Assembly: GCF_007558825.1 (NCBI RefSeq)
Contig: NZ_VLTK01000006.1
Coordinates: forward strand, 1-64,000
Length of the DNA stretch: 64,000 bases
From: Brevibacterium aurantiacum
Lineage (GTDB): Bacteria; Actinomycetota; Actinomycetes; Actinomycetales; Brevibacteriaceae
Direction: 5' to 3'
The notes under the pieces are model-generated. The model was not told where the DNA came from and did no database searches. It saw only the letters and a list, made by a program, of their open reading frames with translations. Positions within the stretch are counted from its first letter, which is position 1. Every line of letters starts with the position of its first letter. Below are positions 9,462 to 17,396 of this stretch, piece after piece. Both the position numbers and the translations under genes were made by a program.

Positions 9462-10897
9462 ACCGACTCTTCCTGCGAGGTGACGACCTTGTCTGCAGCG
9501 AACTGAGGCGCGTCGAGCTCCTCATCGGGACTCACTTCGGTGCGTGTGGGTTCCCATTTGATCACCCAGCAGACGATCGCCGCGGCCAGGGGAACCACGG
9601 CGAGGATCAGGAACGTCGGTCCCAGACCAAGATCCTCTTTCAGGATCGGGAACACCATGAGTCCTAGCGCAGCACCGAGAGAGCCGATAGCCCCGATGAT
9701 GCCGTTGGCCCCGGCACGAAGTTCACTGCGGAAGGACAGAGTCGACAGGCTCTTTCCGTTAGCTCCTGGTCCGCCAGAGTGGAAGAGAATAAACAGGGAA
9801 GGAACGATGAAAGCCAGCCACAATGGCATCGAGTCAAAGAAGAAGCCGAGGATGAGCAGCATGACGAATACGAGGCTGAACCCCACAGCTGAGGCCTTGC
9901 GCAACCCGAGCTTCCCGGCGATGAACGGCGAACTGAAACCGCCGATGATGCCGAAGACATTGAAGATCAGCGTGCCGACTGTGGCGAGCACGAAGTTTCC
10001 CTCTCCGAAGATCGCGATCGAGATGATCGGCAGGTACCACCCCACGGCGAAGTACTGAATCGACTGCCCCATTTGCACCGTTGCGGCGAGGATGGTGCGC
10101 GGCAGGTAGATCCCGCGGAAGATCAGCGCAATATTAGCTGCACCTCTGTTTGCGAGATTGACCACCGGGAAGCGGTCTTCTGCTGCGGCTGCGACGAAAG
10201 GTTCGCCGTAGATCTTCGACATCGAGTCTGCGGCCCGATCCAGGCGTGCTTTGCGGGCATACCAGGTGGGGCTTTCAACGAGCTTCCACGCCTGCAATAC
10301 CAAGAGACCCAAAGCGACCACGCCAGCCGAACCGAGCGCCCAACGCCATATCGCGTCGCCGACGTCGAGATTGTAGAACCCAATGGCGAGGATGAGGTTC
10401 GAGGACACTGCGGTGTACCAAATTCCCTGCCAGGTGTTGAGGCGGGAGCGGAATTTCGCAGGAGTGAACTCTGCGAGCACCGCCATAGCAATGGCGAAGT
10501 CGATGCCATAGGCAGCTCCGACGAAGAACCGTCCAGCAACTACCAGTTCGAAGCTTGGGGCAAATGCGGCGAGCAGCGCGCCGATGAGCGCGATGATCTT
10601 AGCCAGAATGAGCGGTGGAACTCGACCAAATCTATCGGCCATCCACCCACCGATCGGGTTGAATACCAGCGCGATCCATGACGCCATGGACGTTAGCAAA
10701 GCGACTTGAGTGGGCTCTAGTTCGAGCTCCGACGTCATCGGGCCGAGACCCGCCGATAGTGCTGAGTTTGAGAACGCGTCGAGGAACAGGCCTCCGAGGG
10801 CCAGCCACCAAATCCAGGCTGCGCGTCCGCGTATGCTGGGTCGTGCGTCGATATAGGCGACGACGTCGGAAACGCCTCGCAGTACTTGACTTGCCAT
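9458..10897 (-). CDS. MFS transporter heading the glycerol operon
   Basis: Twelve-helix MFS protein of about 479 residues from ATG 10897, chosen because AGAGAGG lies 8 bases upstream; the frame is open further to 10981 but that part overlaps the leader terminator. It shows the MFS loop motif GGWMADRFGRVPP after helix 2 and an RSRLNTWQG stretch in the helix 4-5 region, resembling sugar/polyol and aromatic-acid porters. As first gene before glpK it is the likely uptake route for glycerol or a glycerol ester in place of a GlpF channel, which is absent from the operon. That assignment rests on context only. Confidence 0.8.
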   Translation of the reverse strand: MASQVLRGVSDVVAYIDARPSIRGRAAWIWWLALGGLFLDAFSNSALSAGLGPMTSELELEPTQVALLTSMASWIALVFNPIGGWMADRFGRVPPLILAKIIALIGALLAAFAPSFELVVAGRFFVGAAYGIDFAIAMAVLAEFTPAKFRSRLNTWQGIWYTAVSSNLILAIGFYNLDVGDAIWRWALGSAGVVALGLLVLQAWKLVESPTWYARKARLDRAADSMSKIYGEPFVAAAAEDRFPVVNLANRGAANIALIFRGIYLPRTILAATVQMGQSIQYFAVGWYLPIISIAIFGEGNFVLATVGTLIFNVFGIIGGFSSPFIAGKLGLRKASAVGFSLVFVMLLILGFFFDSMPLWLAFIVPSLFILFHSGGPGANGKSLSTLSFRSELRAGANGIIGAIGSLGAALGLMVFPILKEDLGLGPTFLILAVVPLAAAIVCWVIKWEPTRTEVSPDEELDAPQFAADKVVTSQEESV

Positions 10898-10941
10898 TGA
10901 AATGACCTCTCTGTCATTTCCTGGTAGGCAGTCAGAACACG

Positions 10942-10989
10942 AAAAAGGCAAGACGAAGACTCCCCACCAGGAATTCTTCAAATCTTGCC
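10942..10989 (-). terminator. Leader attenuator (intrinsic terminator) before the glycerol operon
   Basis: Between the promoter and the first gene the minus strand can fold GGCAAGA (10983-10989) with TCTTGCC (10947-10953), continued inward by GAAGA/TCTTC (10975-10979 with 10955-10959), followed at once by TTTTT (10942-10946). This is a complete intrinsic terminator that ends 45 bases before the start codon at 10897. With transcription beginning near 10995 it would stop most transcripts unless an antiterminator acts. The operon itself encodes GlpP, whose known target is such a leader terminator, so attenuation controlled by glycerol-3-phosphate is the natural reading. Confidence 0.78.
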
Positions 10990-11001
10990 CTGTGTATGAC
11001 C

Positions 11002-11031
11002 ACAGTATGGAATCAGTTCATCACGTGTCAA
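11002..11031 (-). promoter_or_regulatory. Promoter of the glycerol operon
   Basis: On the minus strand TTGACA (11026-11031) and TACTGT (11002-11007) are separated by 18 bases, a near-consensus housekeeping promoter. The predicted start near 10995 puts the terminator hairpin at the very 5' end of the transcript. The same 160-bp gap also serves the divergent DUF2332 gene. Confidence 0.75.
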
Positions 11032-11057
11032 GGTTTTCTCGAAGAGGAGGACTCACC

Positions 11058-12068
11058 ATGCAGCCGATGACGGAGCTCGCGGCAGAGTCGCTGCGTGACT
11101 ACTACCTGAAGTTCGCACGCTACGAGGCGAGCGGCACTTCACCGACCTACGCTGCGTGGGCACGAGGCATAGCGGAGGACGAGGAGATCATCGAACTGCT
11201 CCTCGAACTTCCCAAGCAGAAGCGCCAGGCCAACCTTCTGTTCGCCGCTGCCCGCCACCTCGGCGCCGGTGACGATCACTTCATGGGCGGCGACCACGGT
11301 TCCGCGAGCCTGCGCACCTGGCTGAAGGAGAACTGGCCGGCTACACGGGCACTCATGTCTGCGCGGTCGACTCAGACCAATGAAGCCGGACGCTGTGCCG
11401 TGATCCTGCCAGCGCTGGCCCGGATCTCCGCGCCCCTGTCGCTCATCGAGGTCGGCGCCTCGGCTGGCCTGTGCCTGTACCCCGATCGTTACAGCTACAT
11501 GTACAGCACAGAGTCAGGGTCGCTGGCCCTTCACCCCGAGGATGGCCCGAGCACTGTCGAACTCGCCTGCGAAATGACGAATGCCACGCCGCCCGAGCGG
11601 ATCCCCGAGGTCACCTGGCGAGCCGGAATCGATCTCAATCCCCTCAACATCGCCGACGGTGACCAGCAGGAATGGCTACGCTCCCTGGTCTGGCCGGAGC
11701 ACGGACTGCGCCGGGATCGTCTGAGTGCCGCGGCCGCCCTCGTGTCCGCTGACCCGCCGAGGCTGGTGCCGGGCGATCTGCTCGAGACCGTCGAATCCGT
11801 GCTGGCCGAGGCTCCCGCAGGCACGCAGAAGGTCGTATTCCACAGCGCGGTGCTCGCCTATGTCGAACCGGCCGAACGCGAAGGCTTCGCCGCTCTCATG
11901 CGATCGCGTGACGACGTCGTGTGGATCAGCAATGAGGGAGGCAGAGTGCTGCCGGATATCGGAGCTCAGCTTGACCGAGAACCGGACGGACGATTCGTGC
12001 TCGCTGTCGACGGACAGGCGATCGCACTGACCGGGCCGCACGGACAGAGCTTCGAGGGACTGGGGTGA
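11058..12068 (+). CDS. DUF2332 family protein
   Basis: Protein of 336 residues belonging to the DUF2332 family common in actinobacteria, function unknown. Family landmarks are the N-terminal YYLKFARYEASGTSPTYAAW, the LIEVGASAGLCLYPDRY motif (which recalls a SAM-methyltransferase-like glycine loop), WRAGIDLNPL, VVFHSAVLAYV and the C-terminal GRFVLAVDGQAIALTGPHG. ATG 11058 was chosen over the longer frame because GAAGAGGAGG lies 7 bases before it. It converges with the PucR gene at 12081. A decayed second copy of its C-terminus sits at 17250-17396. Confidence 0.85.
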   Translation: MQPMTELAAESLRDYYLKFARYEASGTSPTYAAWARGIAEDEEIIELLLELPKQKRQANLLFAAARHLGAGDDHFMGGDHGSASLRTWLKENWPATRALMSARSTQTNEAGRCAVILPALARISAPLSLIEVGASAGLCLYPDRYSYMYSTESGSLALHPEDGPSTVELACEMTNATPPERIPEVTWRAGIDLNPLNIADGDQQEWLRSLVWPEHGLRRDRLSAAAALVSADPPRLVPGDLLETVESVLAEAPAGTQKVVFHSAVLAYVEPAEREGFAALMRSRDDVVWISNEGGRVLPDIGAQLDREPDGRFVLAVDGQAIALTGPHGQSFEGLG

Positions 12069-12080
12069 CGAAGCTGTTCA

Positions 12081-13331
12081 TCAGGCAATCGAAGAGCTGG
12101 CCGTATACAACTTGCACATCCGCAGTGAAAACACCGCGCTGACGAGCTCCGCTACGCACAGCGGATCTTTCAGCGAGCGTCCCGTGAGTTCGTGCACACG
12201 GCGAAGTCGATAGCGGACAGTGTTGGAGTGGCAGTACAGCTGTTCGGCGGCGCGCTCGGCCGAGCCCTCGTTGTCGAAATAGGCAACGAGCGTGTCGAGT
12301 ATCATCGAACGGTCCGCGGCGGGCAGTTCCAAGACCCCGCTGAGCACCTCATAGGCCAGCCGGCGACCCTCGTTCGGCTCACATGCGAGGAGCGCAGCCA
12401 AAGGACTCGAATTGAACTCACGCACCTCTGTCTGACCTGGTCGCAATGTCGACAGGGCAGTACGTGCCAGCTGCAGGGCACGTGGCGTCTCGGACAACGC
12501 CCTGTATGGCGGGCTCACTCCTGCACGTACCGCAATGCTTGTCAGAACATTCAGGGCGGCTTCGTGCTGCTCGGAGTGCAGCGACACAACTCCGAGCTGC
12601 AGCGTCGGCGTCAGCTGCCACCCAGAGACAATACCCTGGTCCGCGAGCTTCCGCTCCACGTCGGCCAGATCCCCACCTGCCTGGTTACGTTTGTCGACAG
12701 CAACCACGATGAGATCCGCACCCGGGGCCAGGCCGAGCAATGTGGCCATCTCCCAGGAGCTGCAATCCGGACTCGGCCGTCCTGCGAGCAGCGACTCGAC
12801 CAGAGCCGAGCGCCGGCGCCCCTCTTCGGCGAGAAGCTCAGCCGATGCGGCCCGATAGGAATCAGTCAACGCCGATGCGTGCGCATCCGCGACTGACCAC
12901 AGCCGAGTTGCCACCGCGAAAATGGCTTCCGGGGCTTCGCAATCGCCACCAGACCTCGCCGCCTCGACCAGCGCGTCCCACAGAACACCGAAGCTCAGAT
13001 GGTTCGCCTGCAGGATTTCGGCCAGAGGGATCCCCTGCTGGGCTCGACGTCTGCCTGTCTCATGGGGCGCCGTCATCTGCAACGCGTCGTGACATTGGTG
13101 CATCTCGGTGACCGCGGCCCTCAGGTTGTCCTCGATCGATCTGTGAAGGTCCTTCTGAAGAAGCGGATCCGCGCGCTCGTAGAGCGGAATTCGCTCGAGA
13201 ATCATGTTGTGGGCATCCCTGACAATGCGCGGCATCTGAGAATCAGCCCAATACACGAGTTGATCGGCATCCGACATCGTCAGCGCTCCCGCCGGCCAGC
13301 TCATCTCTGAAAGGTGCAACCCTGTACCCAT
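12081..13331 (-). CDS. PucR/CdaR-type transcriptional regulator
   Basis: Protein of 416 residues. An N-terminal helical sensor region with the EILQANHLSFGVLWDALVEAA segment is followed by a GGDEF-like/CdaR middle part and a C-terminal PucR helix-turn-helix (about 360-405) containing the hallmark AEQLYCHSNTVRYRLRRV. Such proteins activate catabolic genes in response to a metabolite. GAGG lies close upstream of the ATG at 13331; internal ATGs such as MSDADQL are possible later starts. The target genes are not evident: the neighbours are a DUF2332 gene (convergent) and, across a 444-bp gap, a secreted protein gene. Confidence 0.88.
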   Translation of the reverse strand: MGTGLHLSEMSWPAGALTMSDADQLVYWADSQMPRIVRDAHNMILERIPLYERADPLLQKDLHRSIEDNLRAAVTEMHQCHDALQMTAPHETGRRRAQQGIPLAEILQANHLSFGVLWDALVEAARSGGDCEAPEAIFAVATRLWSVADAHASALTDSYRAASAELLAEEGRRRSALVESLLAGRPSPDCSSWEMATLLGLAPGADLIVVAVDKRNQAGGDLADVERKLADQGIVSGWQLTPTLQLGVVSLHSEQHEAALNVLTSIAVRAGVSPPYRALSETPRALQLARTALSTLRPGQTEVREFNSSPLAALLACEPNEGRRLAYEVLSGVLELPAADRSMILDTLVAYFDNEGSAERAAEQLYCHSNTVRYRLRRVHELTGRSLKDPLCVAELVSAVFSLRMCKLYTASSSIA

Positions 13332-13775
13332 TCCTCAACCTCGCGTCCAACCGATGCATATCGATAGTACAAATTTCAAGCTAGTCATGCACGCATGATC
13401 CCTGGTCACCGCCACATTCGGCCCAAGGACAATTCACCTTGATTTCCCCTGGAGAAAAGCCGTTATCTGTGTACGTACTTTCCGTGGCGCAGAATACACA
13501 GGAAGGACGGTCACGAAAATACCTCGCTTCAGGTGGATAAATCAATGAGAAAGATCGACGATGACGCAAAACCTGAGATCTCCTGTCGCTATCCAGCAAT
13601 TGTTGCACATCACAACCAGGCTTGTTCTTCGTGTCAAAGTTGAGTGGAACTCTGAAAATCTCTGGACACGGCCTGAGTGTTTCGGAAGTATGTCCTGTGG
13701 GTAACGCTCGTTGGTGCATATGCCGACATCTGAGGGAGCGGTCCAAACAACGAGCGGTACTTTGGAGGTAAATTC
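13332..13775. other. Intergenic region between the PucR and anchor-G-like genes
   Basis: A 444-bp stretch with lower G+C than its flanks. Short frames on both strands lack ribosome sites and protein-like composition. It should contain the two divergent promoters, but no clear -35/-10 pair, operator palindrome or terminator could be recognised. The ribosome site GGAGG of the downstream gene is at 13764-13768. Confidence 0.5.
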
Positions 13776-15419
13776 GTGTCTCACCACGTGCAATCACGTC
13801 CCCACGATGGTCATCGAAGGAAAAAGATGGTTCTCAGGCGAATTCTGCCTGGCGTGGCCGTCGGAATCGCGGGAACATTGTTGGCTTCGACCGCGGTATC
13901 GGCACAGGACGTCAAAGCCGATGAGCCGACTGAGGCCGGAGCCAGTGTCGCAGGCATGACTCTGGACTCCAAAGAACTTGTCGCACTGGGTAAGTCCAAG
14001 GCCGCCTCCAAATCGGATCCGGGCCCGAACCGCGAAGCCTTCAACGCCGCCATCGGCGGCGACGAGGTCGTCGATTTCGGTGCAGGCTATGAGATCCCGC
14101 TCGATGATTTCCTCAGCTTCGGTGAAGCCGGCGCCATCCACAGCGAATCCACCGCTGCCGACTCCAAGAACGGCAAGGCCGTCACCGGAATCGTCGGCGC
14201 CGACGGTGGACTCACGCTCGACGGCAAAGACAGCGACTTCGGCACCGCGAGCGTCGACCTCCTATCGGTGGTCGACGCCACCGGAAAGTCTGATGTCACC
14301 GACGGACTCATCGACCAGGCTGACTTGAACTTCGGACTCGGCGGCGCTTGGGTCGAAGCAGTTGACGGCGAGCTCCAGGATCCAGACGGTGTGGGCGGAT
14401 ACGGACAGTACCGCGTCGGTGACGCAAAGCTCAATCTCCACTCCCCCGCCATCGAAGATGCCGGCGACGGAGTGTCGGACGCCGCTGGTCAGATGGAAGA
14501 CGAAGTGGCCGATAAGGTCAACGACGCACTCGGACTTGGCAAAGCCCTCCCGGGAATGAAGGTCGACACGACCGTCACCTCCAACATCGAGGAAGACGTA
14601 CTCGATGCGATCCTGCGTGCACCGATCAAGACCGATGACGGACTCGCCACGATCGACCTTGGAAAAGGCTCGGTGGAGGTCGACCTCGCCCGCCTCGGCG
14701 GCAACGACGACGGCGTGACCGATCGTCCGGTCGGAATCAACAACCAGGACCCGAACTCCGAGCTGATCGACGATGAGACATATCCGCTCATCGCCAGCAG
14801 CATCCACGACGCCATTGAGAAGGTCATCGACGTCGCAGTGGACACAGCGATCGAATCGTTGCGCACCGCGAAAGTGAACGTTGATATCACCGCTCTCGAT
14901 GGAACCACCGCCGGATGGGACATGGACCTCACCGGGAAGGTCAGCAACTACGACTGCAAACCTTCGGGTGCAACGGGATCGGTGTCCTGCACAACGATCG
15001 ACGCCGTGATGAACTCGATGAAGACCGTCACAGGCCCGATCTATGACAAACTCTCGGACCCATCGGGCCTGCTGTACAAGGCGTTCACCACGATCAAAAC
15101 CGACATGATGACGGTCCCGATCCGCGCGGCAATTGATCCATTCCTCGAGTTGCTGGCAGATAACCTCGTTTCGCTGCAGATCAACCACCAGGAGACAACT
15201 GAGTGCACGACCGCGGACGGTGAGAAGGTCGTCAGCGGCGTGGACGTCTCCGCCCTGAGCCTCGGCGTTGCCGGTGGCAAGTCACGGATGGGCTTCGGCA
15301 ACGCCGGAGTCCGCACCGACCCTTGCGGCGAGTCAGCAGACGCTGTCAAGCCGGGACCGGTCGACCCGCACAGCGACAGGTCGATGTTCGACCCACGCAA
15401 TCTGTTCCCTGGCTTGTGA
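13776..15419 (+). CDS. Secreted protein, choice-of-anchor-G-like family
   Basis: Protein of 547 residues. The start is GTG 13776 with GGAGG 7 bases upstream. The N-terminus has a basic region (RRKK, then LRR), a hydrophobic core (LPGVAVGIAGTLLAS) and a TAVSAQD signal-peptidase site near residue 44. The exported part is rich in Asp, Gly and Val with repeated acidic strands (DFGAGYEIPLDDFLSFGEAG, GYGQYRVGDAKLNL, VDVSALSLGVAGG), which matches my recollection of the actinobacterial choice-of-anchor G group of surface proteins. There is no LPXTG motif or C-terminal membrane segment, so the mode of attachment is unclear. Function is unknown. The hairpin at 15531 ends the transcript. Confidence 0.68.
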   Translation: MSHHVQSRPHDGHRRKKMVLRRILPGVAVGIAGTLLASTAVSAQDVKADEPTEAGASVAGMTLDSKELVALGKSKAASKSDPGPNREAFNAAIGGDEVVDFGAGYEIPLDDFLSFGEAGAIHSESTAADSKNGKAVTGIVGADGGLTLDGKDSDFGTASVDLLSVVDATGKSDVTDGLIDQADLNFGLGGAWVEAVDGELQDPDGVGGYGQYRVGDAKLNLHSPAIEDAGDGVSDAAGQMEDEVADKVNDALGLGKALPGMKVDTTVTSNIEEDVLDAILRAPIKTDDGLATIDLGKGSVEVDLARLGGNDDGVTDRPVGINNQDPNSELIDDETYPLIASSIHDAIEKVIDVAVDTAIESLRTAKVNVDITALDGTTAGWDMDLTGKVSNYDCKPSGATGSVSCTTIDAVMNSMKTVTGPIYDKLSDPSGLLYKAFTTIKTDMMTVPIRAAIDPFLELLADNLVSLQINHQETTECTTADGEKVVSGVDVSALSLGVAGGKSRMGFGNAGVRTDPCGESADAVKPGPVDPHSDRSMFDPRNLFPGL

Positions 15420-15530
15420 CTCTCCTGTCCGTTGCTGATCGCGATGCCAGCCATCGCAATCGACAAAGTTGCAGTACACACGTTCACGAACACAGCGAAT
15501 GCATGACGCTCATCGCGAGATGAGCACCCG

Positions 15531-15565
15531 AGTGGTGGCGACACATTTCATGTGCCGCCACCACT
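15531..15565 (+). terminator. Hairpin terminator after the anchor-G-like gene
   Basis: AGTGGTGGCG (15531-15540) pairs perfectly with CGCCACCACT (15556-15565). After one A/C mismatch the stem continues as CACAT/ATGTG around a TTC loop. The run after it (CCCATTTGTCC) is only weakly T-rich. It lies 112 bases after the stop at 15419. Confidence 0.7.
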
Positions 15566-15611
15566 CCCATTTGTCCATGAGATACCGCCGGGAAAGACGA
15601 GCTGAGCACCC

Positions 15612-16979
15612 TTGAGTAGACATGCCTCCACGTACAGACGTCTGTTGCAGATCGTGGCAGGAGGACTATGTCTCATCCTCTTCGTCTCGGCGTGCACTCG
15701 AGGTGACACCTCACCCGAAGACGCGAAGACCGCGGATTCCTCCGCAGTCGCCTCCAGCAGCTGCAAGGAGCCCGAGAAGAAGGTCTCACAGACCCTATCC
15801 AGCGGAGCGACCTGGACGATGTGCTGGGGTGTTCATCCCGATTTCGGCCTCAGTCTCTCCGAAGTCTTCATCGCGCCCCCTGGCAAAGACCCGATCAGAA
15901 TCATCGATTCTGCCTCCATCGCTCAGCTGGAAGTCCCGTACGACACCGGAAAACGCAATACATCGGATATCACTGCGGCCGGCTTCGGCGGCCGCAAGAT
16001 GAAGACGCTGAAGGCCGATGCTTGCGCGGGAGACCTGAACTCGATGGAGATCCCGAAGATCGGCGACGGCAAGTACGGAGAGAGCGAGACACGCAATGTC
16101 CTGTGCACCGAGGTCATCGACGACGGACTCGCCTATCATTCGAGTGATCTCGTAGCACCAGCCTCCGATCGCAAGAACGCCCTGCGACTGTCGACGGTTT
16201 CGCGAGTGGGCTGGTACGAGTACGTCTCTCAGTACACATTCGGCTCGGATGGATCCATCGACGTGCAGCTCGGGGCAACCGGCGACCTCTCGCCTGCCGA
16301 CTACACGGACAAGGACCACGGTTGGGACGTCGGAGACGATGAACATGCGGCAAGTCATTCGCATAACGCCGTCTGGAAGGTCCGTTGGGGACTCGGAGGC
16401 GAAGGCGGAATGAAGGCGCAGCAGTTCGACGCCACACCGACGGGCGAATCCGGACCGGAATCACCGATCATGACCGGAAAGCTCAAGGATATCGAGCACC
16501 CGGCTCTCGCACGATGGAAGGACCGCCGTTGGTGGCGAGTCCTCAACGCTGATGTGCTCAACGACGACGGCCATCCCATCTCCTATGAGATCGATACCGG
16601 AAAATCGGACTCATTCGAGTTCGTCGATGACGTCGAACATGCCCACTCCCACGAGGAGGAACCCGGGTACGACGTCGGCTTCACGAACTTCAACGAATGC
16701 GAACAGTATGCGACGAACAATCGAGGCGATTGCGGCCGTGGAGTCCCTGAGTTCGTCGATGACGGCAAGGGTCAGAAGCTCGACGACGTCGTGTCGTGGG
16801 TCGCTGTCGGATTCCATCATGTCCCCCGCGATGAAGAGCAGTCGCCCATGGAGATGCACTGGCAGGGGTTCAAACTGCTCCCCCGTGATCTCACCGCTCA
16901 ACGATTCGACATTCCCGAAGGGCATGAAGAAGTGAACGGTGTCCCCGACTCCGAATGGAATCAGGAACCGACGAATTGA
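15612..16979 (+). CDS. Lipoprotein with a diverged copper amine oxidase catalytic domain
   Basis: Protein of 455 residues starting at TTG 15612. A lipoprotein signal ends in VSAC (Cys28). Residues about 65-430 align by eye with the C-terminal catalytic domain of copper amine oxidases: the AQLEVPYD strand, RLSTVSRVGWYEYV-GSDGSIDVQLGATG, the H-x-H pair at His249/His251, and VGFHHVPRDEE (His403). The three copper-type histidines are kept, as is the tyrosine that normally becomes topaquinone (Tyr202). However, the preceding Asn of the NY(D/E) motif is Trp201, and the catalytic-base Asp region reads ITAAGFGG without the usual Asp. The two N-terminal domains of typical 640-750-residue enzymes are missing. 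It may be an altered oxidase or a copper-binding pseudoenzyme on the cell surface. Confidence 0.72.
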   Translation: MSRHASTYRRLLQIVAGGLCLILFVSACTRGDTSPEDAKTADSSAVASSSCKEPEKKVSQTLSSGATWTMCWGVHPDFGLSLSEVFIAPPGKDPIRIIDSASIAQLEVPYDTGKRNTSDITAAGFGGRKMKTLKADACAGDLNSMEIPKIGDGKYGESETRNVLCTEVIDDGLAYHSSDLVAPASDRKNALRLSTVSRVGWYEYVSQYTFGSDGSIDVQLGATGDLSPADYTDKDHGWDVGDDEHAASHSHNAVWKVRWGLGGEGGMKAQQFDATPTGESGPESPIMTGKLKDIEHPALARWKDRRWWRVLNADVLNDDGHPISYEIDTGKSDSFEFVDDVEHAHSHEEEPGYDVGFTNFNECEQYATNNRGDCGRGVPEFVDDGKGQKLDDVVSWVAVGFHHVPRDEEQSPMEMHWQGFKLLPRDLTAQRFDIPEGHEEVNGVPDSEWNQEPTN

Positions 16980-17249
16980 TTAGCTACTGTTTAGTAGCAA
17001 ATGGAAGATATGCCGCTTGGAGCCTGATGAATTGTCTGGAAACATCGTCTTGAAGAACGAGATTAGCATTGCAGGGAATTTCAGTTACAAGGTAGGCTGA
17101 TTTTGCTGACCTAGCATATTAGCTACTTGGCAATCGCATGAAAGTACCTCAGAGCGGAAATGCGATAACTCCTGAGCGCACGCAGCTTCCCGCGCGCTCG
17201 GGAGTCCTCATATCTATTAACTACAGCCGGTCTACACTAATAATGTGGC
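16980..17249. other. AT-rich gap with an imperfect hairpin
   Basis: No gene was found. At 17168-17205 the arms ACTCCTGAGCGC and GCGCTCGGGAGT pair with one T-G wobble around a 14-base loop. There is no poly-T tail, but it could still end transcription from the amine-oxidase-like gene. The rest (16980-17160) is AT-rich relative to the flanks and shows no recognisable signal. Confidence 0.5.
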
Positions 17250-17396
17250 ATGGTCGTCGACCCTGATGTTGCCCGAGGTGCCCCTGAGATCGGCGGCCGG
17301 GTTCCAGGCGATCCCGAGGGACGATTCGTCCACGCGGTCGACGGTCATGCGATCGCGCTGACCGGACCGCACGACCAGAGCTACGAAAGACCCTGA
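17250..17396 (+). pseudogene. C-terminal remnant of a second DUF2332 gene
   Basis: A 48-codon frame from ATG 17250 to TGA 17394-17396 encodes the last part of a DUF2332 protein. GRFVHAVDGHAIALTGPHDQ matches GRFVLAVDGQAIALTGPHGQ at the end of the intact gene at 11058-12068, and the DNA is also clearly alike. Nothing upstream in any frame restores the missing 290 or so residues. Its final 16 bases overlap the end of the convergent SulP gene. It is best read as debris of a duplicated or lost paralogue. Confidence 0.78.

Noticed and set aside
10902-11057. Upstream extension of the DUF2332 frame
   Set aside because: It lacks a ribosome site, covers the promoter and leader attenuator of the glycerol operon, and the internal ATG 11058 has a strong GGAGG-type site.
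13381-13797. Minus-strand frame of 138 codons in the gap
   Set aside because: No ribosome site, composition is not protein-like, no domain, and it overlaps the ribosome site of the real plus-strand gene.
14262-15188. Long antisense frame of 308 codons
   Set aside because: It is the mirror of the anchor-G-like gene; its composition reflects high third-position G+C of the real gene.
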